Made by a program: the position numbers and the translations under genes
Shown here: in pieces, positions 35,613 to 45,144 of the stretch
How positions within the stretch are numbered: position 1 is the stretch's first letter
Layout of the letters: each line of letters begins with the position of its first letter
The notes under the pieces: generated by a model
Seen by the model: the letters and a program-made list of their open reading frames with translations, nothing else
Told to the model about the DNA's origin: nothing
Databases searched by the model: none
Assembly: GCF_000160835.1 (NCBI RefSeq)
Contig: NZ_GG700732.1
Span: 78,183 to 142,182, forward strand
Origin: Limosilactobacillus antri DSM 16041
Lineage (GTDB): Bacteria > Bacillota > Bacilli > Lactobacillales > Lactobacillaceae
DNA length: 64,000 nt
Direction of reading: 5' to 3'

Positions 35613-36398
35613 GTGAAAACGAGAATTATTACTGCGGTGATTGCCCTGGCAATTTTTATTCCACTGATTATCTACGGTGGCTGGCCATTGACGATTGCTG
35701 CCCTGGCTTTGGGGATTGTTGCAATTTCCGAAGTCCTGGTGATGAAGAAGATGTTTGTGATTTCCTTTGAGGCCATTATCAGTTATCTGGGGGTGGCCTT
35801 GCTGATTCTGCCGGACAGCTGGCTGGACTTTCTTCCCAGTGTGGCGACGCGCTGGTTCGGCTTCTATGTCTTGGTGGCCCTCCTGCTGCTGCACACGGTA
35901 ATTCGTAAGCAACGCTTTACCTTCGATGATGCCGGGGTGCTGACCCTGGCGATGCTATATATCGGGATGGGCTTCCACTACTTTGTGGTGGCCCGGGCCG
36001 TCAACTTCCAGACCTTATTGTACGGGATGCTGATTGTCTGGCTGACCGATAGCGGGGCCTACCTGATTGGCCGTAAGATTGGCAAGAACAAGCTGGCGCC
36101 ACGGATCAGCCCGAATAAGACCTGGGAAGGGTCAATCGGCGGGACCATCGCCGCAACGATTATTCTAGCGGTGTACCTGTACTTCTTCCCGGTTGGCGAT
36201 GGTTACCTGACGATGATTATTCTGACCCTGATTCTTTCGGTGATGGGCCAACTGGGTGACCTGATCGAGTCCTCCCTCAAGCGTTACTACGGTGTGAAGG
36301 ATTCGGGCAAGATTCTCCCGGGGCACGGTGGAATCCTGGACCGCTTTGATAGTATGCTGATTGTGATGCCAATGTTGCACTTAGTCGGAATTATTTAA
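35613..36398 (+). CDS. cdsA: Phosphatidate cytidylyltransferase
   Basis: 261 residues, an integral membrane protein with about seven to eight hydrophobic segments. The family signature is ESSLKRYYGVKDSGKILPGHGGILDRFDS, here read in two parts at residues ~218-246. It makes CDP-diacylglycerol from phosphatidic acid and CTP, feeding phosphatidylglycerol synthesis. The start is GTG at 35613 after AGGAGCGGG. The uppS-cdsA-rseP order is conserved in most Firmicutes. Confidence 0.96.
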   Translation: MKTRIITAVIALAIFIPLIIYGGWPLTIAALALGIVAISEVLVMKKMFVISFEAIISYLGVALLILPDSWLDFLPSVATRWFGFYVLVALLLLHTVIRKQRFTFDDAGVLTLAMLYIGMGFHYFVVARAVNFQTLLYGMLIVWLTDSGAYLIGRKIGKNKLAPRISPNKTWEGSIGGTIAATIILAVYLYFFPVGDGYLTMIILTLILSVMGQLGDLIESSLKRYYGVKDSGKILPGHGGILDRFDSMLIVMPMLHLVGII

Positions 36399-36417
36399 TA
36401 GCCAAGGAAGGGATTCA

Positions 36418-37692
36418 GTGATAGTCACAATTATTACCTTTATTCTGGTATTTGGGATTCTGGTCCTGGTACATGAATATGGACACTACTACTTTGCTAA
36501 ACGCGCGGGAATCTTAGTCCGCGAATTCTCGATTGGGATGGGACCCAAAATCTGGTGGACCCGGAAAAAGGGAACCACTTATACCGTCCGGCTGTTACCC
36601 GTAGGCGGTTATGTTCGTCTGGCCGGCAATGATGACGAAGATGCGGATGAACTGCGGCCGGGAACCCCGGTCACCCTACAATTAAACCAGGATAACCAGG
36701 TCGTTACGATTAACGCGAGTTCTAAGTCCACGCTTTTTCAGGGAATCCCGTTGCAGCTCGTTGACAGCGACCTGGTCGATGGCCTGTGGATTAAGGGTTA
36801 CGTAAACGGGGACGAAAGCGAACTAAAGACCTACCCGGTGAACCACGACGCAACGGTGGTGGAGCATGATGGGACCGCCGTGCAGATTGCACCACGGGAT
36901 GTTCAATTTCGGTCCGCCAGCCTGCCCGCGCGGATGATGACAAACTTTGCGGGGCCGCTGAACAACTTTATCCTGTCCCTCCTCGTGTTCATCATCCTGG
37001 GCTTTACCCTTGCCGGCGTCCCGACCAACAGCAACCAGATTGGCAAGGTTAACCCGGGCTCGGTTGCAGCGAAGGCCGGCTTGGTTGCCGGTGACCGGAT
37101 TACTAAGGTTAACACGACGAAAATTGATAACTGGGCCGAGCTGTCAACCAACCTTTCCAGCAAACCCAATCAACGGGTAGAACTGACCTACCGCCACGAC
37201 GGGAAGACAAGGACAACCACGGTTCGCCCAAAGGCAGTTAAACAGGGGAAAGAAACGGTGGGTCAAATTGGCATCCTGGAACAGGTGGCGACGGGGGCCA
37301 AGACCCGCCTCCTGTTCGGCTGGCAGCAATTTGTCCAGGCCGGAACCCTGATCTTTACGGTGCTTGGTCACATGTTTACCCATGGCTTTAGCCTGAATGA
37401 TTTAGGTGGGCCGGTTGCCATTTATGCGGGGACTTCCCAGGCAACCGCGCTGGGAGTTAACGGTGTCTTGAACTTCCTTGCGTTGCTGTCAATTAACCTG
37501 GGAATCGTTAATCTCCTGCCGATTCCGGCGCTCGATGGGGGGAAGTTGCTCTTAAACATCATTGAGGCCGTCATCCGCCGACCGATTCCGGAGAAAGCTG
37601 AAGGAATTGTGACAATGATTGGTTTTATGATACTATTAGTACTAATGATTTTAGTTACATGGAATGATATTCAACGGTACTTTATTCGGTAG
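36418..37692 (+). CDS. rseP: RseP/RasP site-2 intramembrane metalloprotease
   Basis: 424 residues. The first membrane helix carries the zinc motif HEYGH (LVLVHEYGHYYFAKRAG, near residue 18-22). A single PDZ domain lies around 200-275 (NPGSVAAKAGLVAGDRITKV). The third motif NLLPIPALDGGKLL supplies the remaining zinc ligand. It cleaves membrane-embedded anti-sigma factors and leftover signal peptides. The start is GTG at 36418, after AAGGAAGGG. It is third in the uppS unit. Confidence 0.96.
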   Translation: MIVTIITFILVFGILVLVHEYGHYYFAKRAGILVREFSIGMGPKIWWTRKKGTTYTVRLLPVGGYVRLAGNDDEDADELRPGTPVTLQLNQDNQVVTINASSKSTLFQGIPLQLVDSDLVDGLWIKGYVNGDESELKTYPVNHDATVVEHDGTAVQIAPRDVQFRSASLPARMMTNFAGPLNNFILSLLVFIILGFTLAGVPTNSNQIGKVNPGSVAAKAGLVAGDRITKVNTTKIDNWAELSTNLSSKPNQRVELTYRHDGKTRTTTVRPKAVKQGKETVGQIGILEQVATGAKTRLLFGWQQFVQAGTLIFTVLGHMFTHGFSLNDLGGPVAIYAGTSQATALGVNGVLNFLALLSINLGIVNLLPIPALDGGKLLLNIIEAVIRRPIPEKAEGIVTMIGFMILLVLMILVTWNDIQRYFIR

Positions 37693-37711
37693 CTAGTAAA
37701 GGAGAAGAATA

Positions 37712-39448
37712 ATGAAGCAGTCAAAGCTATTGATCCCAACCAAAAAGGAAAATCCAAGCGACGCAGAAGCCCTGAGCCACATTATGATGGAGCGGGCGGG
37801 GTATATTTACCAGATTTCAGCGGGAGTTTGGGCCTACCTGCCACTAGCCTACCGGGTGATTCGGAAAGTTAAGGGGATCATCCAGGAAGAAATGGAAAAG
37901 GCCGGTGCCTATGAAATGGAAACCCCGTCAATGCTGCCGGCGGACCTGTGGCGGCAAACCGGCCGTTACGAGGCCTACGGTGACACCTTGTACAAGTTCA
38001 AGGATCATAACGACCGGGAGTACATTTTAGGGCCGACCGATGAAGAGGCGATGACCGAAATCCTGCGGGACAGTGTCAAGTCCTACAAGAAGTTGCCACT
38101 GGTTGTTTACCAAATTACTGATAAGTTCCGGAACGAACCGCGACCACGGTATGGGGTTCTGCGGGGGAAGGAATTCTCCATGCTGGATGCTTATTCCTTT
38201 GCGGCCGATGAGGAGGGCTTGGACGAAGCCTACCAAGCGCAAGCCAAGGCCTACCACAACATCTTTGACCGGGCGGGACTGCACTACAAGGTAATTTTGG
38301 CTGATTCTGGAACAATTGGTGGGGATAACTCCCAGGAATTCTCGGCCCCGGCTGAAATCGGCGAAGACGTGATTGTTTATACTGACGGTGGCTATGCGGC
38401 CAACCTGGAAAAGGCGACGGCCAAGTTTGATGCTGTTCAGCAGACGGCTGAACCGGGCAAGTTGGAAAAGAAGGCGACCCCGGGTGCGCACACCGTGGAT
38501 GAAGCCTGCGCAAGCCTCGGCGTTGACCAGGGCCAGATGATCAAGTCGATGCTGTACATGGCCAAGATGGGCGAGGATGACTACCAGCCGGTGATGGTCC
38601 TGATGCGGGGCAACGATGAGGTTAACGAAACCAAGGTTGAAAATGCCCTTGACTGTGAGGAATTGGAATTAGCGAGTGAAGAAGATACCGTCAAGTACCT
38701 CGGCGCGCACCCGGGTTCCCTTGGCCCAGTTGGTGTCGGTGAAGACGTCAAGATTCTTGCCGATAACTACGTCAAGGTCCTGGTCAACATGGCCTGCGGC
38801 GCGAACGACGATGGCCACCACTACGTTAACGCCAACATTGACCGTGACTTCCGGGTTGACCAGTTTGGTGACTTCCGGAACGTCCAGGAAGGCGAGATTG
38901 CCCCTGACGGCTACCCAATCAAGTTTACCAATGGAATTGAGATCGGCCACATTTTCAAGCTGGGGACTGGCTATTCTAAGAAGCTTGGCGCTCAAGTGCT
39001 GGATAAGAATGGCCGCCTTGTCGACATGATTATGGGCTGTTACGGAATTGGGGTCACGCGGATGCTTTCCGCGGTGGCCGAGCAAAACGCCGACGAAAAC
39101 GGCTTGGTTTGGCCGGATAGCATTGCACCGTTTGACGTGCACGTCATCCCGGTAAACGCGAAGAAAGACGAACAGATGGCCATGGCAAATGAGCTGGAGC
39201 AGCAACTGACTGCGGCGGGTTACGAAGTCCTGGTTGATGACCGTAAAGAACGGGCCGGGGTTAAGTTTGCCGATTCTGACCTGATTGGGATCCCGTTGCG
39301 GGTCACGGTTGGGAAGAAGGCAGCTGACGGCATTGTCGAAGTTAAAATCCGCAAGACCGGCGAAACCCTTGAAGTCAAGCAGGAGGAACTGGTAAACACG
39401 GTGGGCATCTTGCTGAAGCAGTTAGATAAGCAAACGAGCAACGATTAA
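37712..39448 (+). CDS. proS: Prolyl-tRNA synthetase (bacterial type with editing domain)
   Basis: 578 residues, class II synthetase. Motif 1 region is YQISAGVWAYLPLAYRV, motif 2 is TDKFRNEPRPRYGVLRGKEF, and motif 3 is GCYGIGVTRMLSA. The editing (INS) domain lies between motifs 2 and 3, about residues 225-400. The anticodon-binding domain is at the C-terminus. ATG at 37712 follows AAAGGAGAAG. It is last in the uppS-cdsA-rseP-proS unit, which ends at a strong terminator. Confidence 0.97.
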   Translation: MKQSKLLIPTKKENPSDAEALSHIMMERAGYIYQISAGVWAYLPLAYRVIRKVKGIIQEEMEKAGAYEMETPSMLPADLWRQTGRYEAYGDTLYKFKDHNDREYILGPTDEEAMTEILRDSVKSYKKLPLVVYQITDKFRNEPRPRYGVLRGKEFSMLDAYSFAADEEGLDEAYQAQAKAYHNIFDRAGLHYKVILADSGTIGGDNSQEFSAPAEIGEDVIVYTDGGYAANLEKATAKFDAVQQTAEPGKLEKKATPGAHTVDEACASLGVDQGQMIKSMLYMAKMGEDDYQPVMVLMRGNDEVNETKVENALDCEELELASEEDTVKYLGAHPGSLGPVGVGEDVKILADNYVKVLVNMACGANDDGHHYVNANIDRDFRVDQFGDFRNVQEGEIAPDGYPIKFTNGIEIGHIFKLGTGYSKKLGAQVLDKNGRLVDMIMGCYGIGVTRMLSAVAEQNADENGLVWPDSIAPFDVHVIPVNAKKDEQMAMANELEQQLTAAGYEVLVDDRKERAGVKFADSDLIGIPLRVTVGKKAADGIVEVKIRKTGETLEVKQEELVNTVGILLKQLDKQTSND

Positions 39449-39450
39449 TA

Positions 39451-39496
39451 AAAAATGTGGTGCGAACACTAGCAATCGAACGCACCACATTTTTTA
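39451..39496 (+). terminator. Intrinsic terminator after proS
   Basis: A perfect 14-bp stem, AAAAATGTGGTGCG with its complement (39451-39464 / 39481-39494), then TT. The A run on the left makes it potentially bidirectional. Confidence 0.87.
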
Positions 39497-39516
39497 AGTA
39501 GGAGGAGCGAAGAGTA

Positions 39517-42500
39517 GTGGCGCTAAATCGACAAGAGTTATTTGAAAAATTACTGGAGCAGGTGCACTTTCCGGAAAAGGACAACCCGGCCTTTAACGGG
39601 GCGGCGGTTCAATCGGTGGTTGTGCACAAGAGCAGCCGGCGCTGGGAGTTCCACCTTATCCTGCGGCGACCGTTGCCCCTCAACCTGTTTAAGGAACTCT
39701 ATCAGGCAGTCCAGGTGGGCTTTAAAGACATTGCTGAGGTGGACCTGCAGATCAGCAGCCCCGCGACCGAAGCGGATCCCAAATTAGTGGCTGATTATTG
39801 GGAATACATTATCCAAGGGGGGGCGGTCGATTCACCGATGCTGCGACAGGCCTGCCTAGAAACGGTACCGGAGGTTCGCGATGGCCGGGTGACCATCGTG
39901 GTCGAGAACGAGATCATTAAGGACCGGTTAACCCAGCAGTCCTTATCTGCAATTGAGGCGGCTTATCAGCAGCTGGGCTTCCCCCGCTTTAAGATCCACC
40001 CCTTTGTGGACCAATCGGCGTCGCAGGCGAAGATTAAGGAGCTGCGGGAGAAGCACGAGGCAGCCGATGCAGCGCTTGCGGCCAAGGCGATGGCCCAGAT
40101 TAAGAAAAAGAACGCGAGCCATAAGCAGAAGGCCGCTGTCCAGCCTGCCGAAGGTCCGGCACAGCTGGGCCGGGTGATCAATGATAAACTCGACGTCGTT
40201 CAAATGAAGGACATCCAGGGTGAGGAACGGTCAGTCGTCGTTGAGGGCTACGTTTTTAACACCGAAGTACGGGAGCTCCGTTCAGGTCGCCAGCTGTTGA
40301 CCTTTGAATTTACTGACTACACATCATCCTTTGCCGTGAAGAAATTCTCCCGGAATAGCGATGAAGAAGCCCAGTTTGCAAACATTAAACCGGGGATGTG
40401 GCTTAAAGTCCGGGGGCCGGTCCAGGAAGATACCTGGATGCACGACCTGGTGATCAATGCCTATGATATCAACCAGGTGAGTCACCAGGAACGTCAGGAC
40501 CAGGCACCAGCTGATGAGAAGCGGATTGAACTGCACACCCACACAGAGATGAGTCAGATGGATGCTACCAATTCCATCACGGAAATTGCTAAGCAGGCCA
40601 GCAAGTGGGGCCAACCGGCAATCGCGGTAACGGATCATGGGAACGTCCAGGCCTTTCCGGAAGCCTATAAGGCGGGGAAGAAGTTCAAGCTCAAAATGAT
40701 TTACGGGATGGAAGCTAACGTGGTTGATGACGGGGTCCCACTGGTTTACAACGAAAACCATGCCCAGCTCAAGGATAATACTTACGTCATCTTTGACGTG
40801 GAAACGACCGGTCTATCCGCAATTTACGACAAGGTCATCGAGCTGTCCGCGGTCAAGATGAAGAACGGTGAAGTCCTGGCACGCTTTGATGAGTTTATTG
40901 ATCCCGGTTTCCCGCTGTCGGAGCAAACGACCAACCTAACCAGCATTACCGACGAGATGGTGCGCGGCTCCAAGAGCGAAGAGGAAGTCTTCAAGATGTT
41001 CAAGGACTTCTGTGCGGGAACCATTATTGCCGGGCATAACGTGTCCTTTGATATGGGCTTTATGAACACCGGTTACCGGCGTCACCAGATGGAGGAGATT
41101 ACCGAGCCCGTGATTGATACCCTGCCGTTGGCCCGCTTCCTCTACCCGAATATGCGGGGCTACCGGCTGAACACCCTGAGCAAGAAATTCAAGGTCGCGC
41201 TGGAACACCACCACCGGGCCAATTTCGATGCCGAAGCGACCGGCCACTTGCTGTATAAGTTCCTTAAGGATGCCGAAAAGCGGTATGAAATCCGCTACGT
41301 CGATGAGCTGAACCAGCACATGGCGGAGAATGACGCCTACAAACATGCCCGGCCCTTCCACGTCACCCTGCTGGCACAAAACCAGGCTGGGCTGAAGAAC
41401 CTCTTCAAGCTGGTGTCCCTTTCCAACGTGCGCTACTTCCACCGGGTTCCGCGGATCCCCCGGACGGTGCTGACCAAGTACCGGGAAGGACTGCTGCTGG
41501 GGACCGCCTGCTCGTCGGGAGAAGTTTTCACCGCGATGATGGAAAAGGGCTATGCCGAGGCGCTGCGCCGGGCCCGCTACTACGACTATATTGAAATTCA
41601 GCCACGGCCGAATTATGCGCCGCTGCTGGAAACCCACGTAATCGCGGACCGGGACCAGCTCGATGACATTTTGCAAAACATGGTCAAGCTGGGGGCAGAG
41701 CTGAAAAAAAAGGTGGTTGCGACGGGTGATGTCCACTACATCAACCCGCACGACGGGATTTACCGGCGGATCCTGATTAACTCGCAGGGTGGTGCCAACC
41801 CGCTGAACCGGACCAAGCGGCCGGACGTGCACTTCCGGACGACTGATGAGATGCTGGAAGAGTTTAGCTTCCTGGGCGCGGATACCGCTAAGCGGGTCGT
41901 CGTCGAGAACAGCCATGCGATTGCCGACATGATTGATGCCGACATTCGGCCGGTCAAGGATAAGCTGTACACGCCGCACATGAAGGGGGCGGAGCAGGAA
42001 ATTCAGGACCGGACCTGGAATACCGCCAAGGCCTGGTACGGGAACCCGCTGCCAAAGATTGTTAAGGATCGGGTGGAGCTGGAACTAAACAGTATCGTCA
42101 AAAACGGCTTCTCCGTTATTTACCTGATTGCCCAGCGGCTGGTAGCCAAGTCCAATAAGGACGGTTACCTGGTTGGTTCCCGGGGGTCGGTTGGTTCAAG
42201 TGTGGTGGCGACCCTTTCCGGGATTACCGAGGTTAACCCCTTGCCACCGCACTACCGTTGCCCGCAGTGCCGGTTTGCCCACTTCTACACGAAGGGGGAA
42301 TACAGCTCGGGCTTTGACTTGCCGGAGAGAAAGTGCCCGAAGTGCGGGGCCCTCCTGGTCAAGGATGGTCATGACATTCCCTTCCAAACCTTCCTCGGCT
42401 TTAAAGGGAACAAGGTCCCGGATATTGATTTGAACTTCTCTGGAGACTACCAGTCAATTGCGCATAACTACATGAAGGTCCTCTTCGGGGAGGAGAACGT

Positions 42501-43851
42501 CTTCCGGGCCGGAACGATTGGTACGGTTGCCGATAAGACCGCCTATGGTTATGTCAAGGCCTTTGAGCGGGATAACGATGTCCAATTCCGTGGGGCAGAG
42601 GAGGACCGGCTTGCCCAGGGGGCAACCGGGGTTAAACGGACGACCGGCCAGCACCCGGCCGGGATCATCATCGTGCCCGATGATATGGACATTTATGACT
42701 TTACCCCGGTTCAATACCCGGCCGATGACCAAAATGCGGCCTGGGAAACGACCCACTTCGATTTCCACTCGATTCACGATAACATCTTGAAGATGGATAT
42801 CCTGGGCCACGATGACCCGACGATGATTCGGGCCCTGCAAGACCTTTCAGGGATTGATCCGAAGACGATTCCAATGAATGATCCGGGCGTGATGGCCCTC
42901 TTCTCGAGTCCAAAGATTTTGGGGGTAACCGAGGAGCAGATTCAGAGTAAGACTGGGACCCTTGGCTTGCCTGAATTCGGGACCCGCTTTGTCCGGGGGA
43001 TGTTGGATGACACCCACCCGAAGAACTACTCCCAACTGTTGCAGATTTCCGGTCTTTCCCACGGGACCGGGGTGTGGCTGGATAACGCCCAGGAGCTGAT
43101 TAAGGAGGGGACCGCGACGATTGCCAACGTGATCGGTTGTCGTGATAACATTATGACCGACTTGATCCACTACGGCCTGGACTCGGAAACTTCTTTCCAG
43201 GTGATGGAACACGTTCGAAAGGGCCGGGGGATCCCTGATGAATGGCAAAGCAAGATGCTAAAGGTCGGGGTGCCGCAGTGGTACCTGGATTCATGTTTGA
43301 AGATTAAGTACATGTTCCCGCGGGCGCACGCGGCCGCTTATGTTTTAATGGCCCTGCGGATTGCCTACTTTAAGGTTTATTTCCCGCTGGTTTACTACTG
43401 CGCCTTCTTTTCTGTCCGGGCTGACGACTTTGATATTGTTGCCATGGCTCACGGGAAAGAAGCGGTTAAAGCGCGGATGGCGGAAATTAGCAATAAGGGC
43501 AACGATGCCAGTGCTAAGGAGAAAAGTCTGTTAACGATCCTTGAACTGGCGAACGAGATGCTGGAGCGGGGCTTTAAGTTTAAGATGGTCGACCTGGAAC
43601 GGTCAGACGCGTCGAACTGGCTGATTGACGGTGATTCGTTAATTGCCCCGTTCCGGGCGATCCCGGGTTTAGGTTTGAGCGTGGCCAAGCAGATTGTGGC
43701 GGCTCGTGAAGAGCGGCCGTTCTTGTCGAAAGAAGAACTGGCCGACCGGGGGAAGGTTTCCCAAACCCTGATCGACTTTATGACCGAAAATCACGTTATC
43801 GATCAATTGCCGGACAGCAACCAGCTGGACCTGTTCTCAGACCTTGGCTAG
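39517..43851 (+). CDS. polC: DNA polymerase III alpha subunit, PolC type
   Basis: 1444 residues, the full PolC length. The N-terminal domain and an OB-fold region (near 230-330) come first. A PHP domain begins at [15 protein letters not shown] (near 337) and is interrupted by the DEDD proofreading exonuclease ([12 protein letters not shown] near 422-433, to about 590). The polymerase core includes GSRGSVGSS, the zinc-binding cysteines of [12 protein letters not shown] and [10 protein letters not shown], and [12 protein letters not shown]. It is the main replicative polymerase of Firmicutes. The start is GTG at 39517 after AGGAGGAGCG. Confidence 0.98.
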   Translation: MALNRQELFEKLLEQVHFPEKDNPAFNGAAVQSVVVHKSSRRWEFHLILRRPLPLNLFKELYQAVQVGFKDIAEVDLQISSPATEADPKLVADYWEYIIQGGAVDSPMLRQACLETVPEVRDGRVTIVVENEIIKDRLTQQSLSAIEAAYQQLGFPRFKIHPFVDQSASQAKIKELREKHEAADAALAAKAMAQIKKKNASHKQKAAVQPAEGPAQLGRVINDKLDVVQMKDIQGEERSVVVEGYVFNTEVRELRSGRQLLTFEFTDYTSSFAVKKFSRNSDEEAQFANIKPGMWLKVRGPVQEDTWMHDLVINAYDINQVSHQERQDQAPADEKRIELHTHTEMSQMDATNSITEIAKQASKWGQPAIAVTDHGNVQAFPEAYKAGKKFKLKMIYGMEANVVDDGVPLVYNENHAQLKDNTYVIFDVETTGLSAIYDKVIELSAVKMKNGEVLARFDEFIDPGFPLSEQTTNLTSITDEMVRGSKSEEEVFKMFKDFCAGTIIAGHNVSFDMGFMNTGYRRHQMEEITEPVIDTLPLARFLYPNMRGYRLNTLSKKFKVALEHHHRANFDAEATGHLLYKFLKDAEKRYEIRYVDELNQHMAENDAYKHARPFHVTLLAQNQAGLKNLFKLVSLSNVRYFHRVPRIPRTVLTKYREGLLLGTACSSGEVFTAMMEKGYAEALRRARYYDYIEIQPRPNYAPLLETHVIADRDQLDDILQNMVKLGAELKKKVVATGDVHYINPHDGIYRRILINSQGGANPLNRTKRPDVHFRTTDEMLEEFSFLGADTAKRVVVENSHAIADMIDADIRPVKDKLYTPHMKGAEQEIQDRTWNTAKAWYGNPLPKIVKDRVELELNSIVKNGFSVIYLIAQRLVAKSNKDGYLVGSRGSVGSSVVATLSGITEVNPLPPHYRCPQCRFAHFYTKGEYSSGFDLPERKCPKCGALLVKDGHDIPFQTFLGFKGNKVPDIDLNFSGDYQSIAHNYMKVLFGEENVFRAGTIGTVADKTAYGYVKAFERDNDVQFRGAEEDRLAQGATGVKRTTGQHPAGIIIVPDDMDIYDFTPVQYPADDQNAAWETTHFDFHSIHDNILKMDILGHDDPTMIRALQDLSGIDPKTIPMNDPGVMALFSSPKILGVTEEQIQSKTGTLGLPEFGTRFVRGMLDDTHPKNYSQLLQISGLSHGTGVWLDNAQELIKEGTATIANVIGCRDNIMTDLIHYGLDSETSFQVMEHVRKGRGIPDEWQSKMLKVGVPQWYLDSCLKIKYMFPRAHAAAYVLMALRIAYFKVYFPLVYYCAFFSVRADDFDIVAMAHGKEAVKARMAEISNKGNDASAKEKSLLTILELANEMLERGFKFKMVDLERSDASNWLIDGDSLIAPFRAIPGLGLSVAKQIVAAREERPFLSKEELADRGKVSQTLIDFMTENHVIDQLPDSNQLDLFSDLG

Positions 43852-43904
43852 CTTGGTGCCAATAACCACGACTGCTTTTTTCATTGCCTGACATAGCCAA
43901 AGTT

Positions 43905-43930
43905 AGCGATCCAATTTGGGTCGCTTTTTT
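43905..43930 (+). terminator. Intrinsic terminator after polC
   Basis: AGCGATCC (43905-43912) pairs with GGGTCGCT (43918-43925, one T-G pair), then TTTTT. Confidence 0.82.
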
Positions 43931-43941
43931 GCTGGGAGGGA

Positions 43942-43970
43942 TTGAGTTCGGAAATTTGTTATAGTATCAT
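43942..43970 (+). promoter_or_regulatory. sbcDC promoter
   Basis: TTGAGT (43942-43947), a 17-base spacer, TATCAT (43965-43970). Transcription should start near 43977, inside the LexA-type box. Confidence 0.7.
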
Positions 43971-43975
43971 TTATA

Positions 43976-43989
43976 CGAACGTATGTTTT
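43976..43989. promoter_or_regulatory. LexA-type SOS box at the sbcDC promoter
   Basis: CGAACGTATGTTTT matches CGAACRNRYGTTYC at 13 of 14 positions. It covers the predicted transcription start of sbcDC, so bound LexA would block initiation. Confidence 0.75.
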
Positions 43990-44025
43990 GAAGTGAGTAG
44001 TGCGAAGCAAAAAGGGGAGAAGACA

Positions 44026-45144
44026 ATGCGCTTTTTACACACGGCTGATTGGCATATTGGAAAAACCTTGAATGACTTTAGCCTGCTGGAAGACCAGCAA
44101 GCAGCTTTTACACAGATTGAGCGAATTGCCCAGCAAGCGCAGGTCGACGCAATTGTGGTGGCGGGGGATCTCTACGACCGCAGTGTCCCTAGCGAGGCGG
44201 CGGTAACGGAGCTGAACGGGATGTTGCGGCAGCTCAACCTAAACGACCATTTCCCGGTGCTGGCAATTAGCGGCAACCATGATTCGGCCGTGCGGCTCAG
44301 TACGGGTACCGACTGGTTTGCGCGCAGCTCCCTTTACCTCAACACTACTTTGGCAGCCGCATTTACCCCGGTTACCATCAAGGATACCCAGTTCTTCTTG
44401 CTGCCGTTTTTCGGTATTCAGGCTGTGCGGAATTATTTTCATGATGACCATATTAAAAACGTTAATGACGCGATGGAAAGAATCGTTGCGGAGATGAAGA
44501 AGTCCTTTGCGGCTGGGAAACATCAGGTTTTGGTAGCCCACTTCTTTGCCGCGGGCAGCCAGCGGACGGCAGATTCCGAAACCTTGATCGAGGTGGGGGG
44601 CCTTAGTGCCGTGTCCACCGCGGTGCTGGCCCCGTTTGATTACGTAGCGCTAGGACACCTCCATAACCGGAAGGCGCTGAACGAAGAACGGGTTAAATAC
44701 AGCGGGTCGCCGCTGAAGTTTTCGGTTTCGGAAGCACACCAGGAAAAGGGAGTATGGCTAGTCGATACGGAGCCGTTTGCAGTCCAGTGGGTCCCCCTGC
44801 AGCCGGTTCATGATATTACCTTGTTAAAAGGCAGTTTTCGGGAGCTGGTGACGAGTGCTAAGGATAAGCCCGCTACGGACTTTTACGACATTGAACTGAC
44901 GGACCGGGAACGGATTCCAGATGTGTTAAATAAACTCCGCACGGTATACCCCAAAATCGTGAGTCTCCACCGTACCCACCAAGCACGCCAGCTGGCGTTA
45001 AACCGGCAAAAGCAGCGCTTGGCGGCGTCACCATTAGACCTCTTAAGTGACTTTTATTCCCAAACCACGGGAAGCAAGCTAAGTTCAGAACAGCGCCGGT
45101 GGGCGGAAGAGGCCCTTATTAAGACGACTAAGGAGGAACAGTGA
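44026..45144 (+). CDS. sbcD: SbcD, nuclease subunit of the SbcCD complex
   Basis: 372 residues of the Mre11-type metallophosphoesterase family: FLHTADWHIGKTL (Asp8, His10), VVAGDLYDRSVPS, ISGNHDSAVRL, LVAHFFAAG and ALGHLHNRKAL. With SbcC it cuts hairpins and protein-blocked DNA ends. ATG at 44026 follows AAGGGGAGA; an in-frame ATG at 43942 lies in the promoter and is not used. The stop overlaps the sbcC start by one base (TGATG). Confidence 0.96.
   Translation: MRFLHTADWHIGKTLNDFSLLEDQQAAFTQIERIAQQAQVDAIVVAGDLYDRSVPSEAAVTELNGMLRQLNLNDHFPVLAISGNHDSAVRLSTGTDWFARSSLYLNTTLAAAFTPVTIKDTQFFLLPFFGIQAVRNYFHDDHIKNVNDAMERIVAEMKKSFAAGKHQVLVAHFFAAGSQRTADSETLIEVGGLSAVSTAVLAPFDYVALGHLHNRKALNEERVKYSGSPLKFSVSEAHQEKGVWLVDTEPFAVQWVPLQPVHDITLLKGSFRELVTSAKDKPATDFYDIELTDRERIPDVLNKLRTVYPKIVSLHRTHQARQLALNRQKQRLAASPLDLLSDFYSQTTGSKLSSEQRRWAEEALIKTTKEEQ

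Noticed and set aside
40936..41979. A 347-codon open frame on the minus strand inside polC
   Set aside because: It lies fully antisense to a clearly conserved gene, has no ribosome-binding site, and its protein matches no family I know. Long antisense frames are common in this window because of the coding bias.
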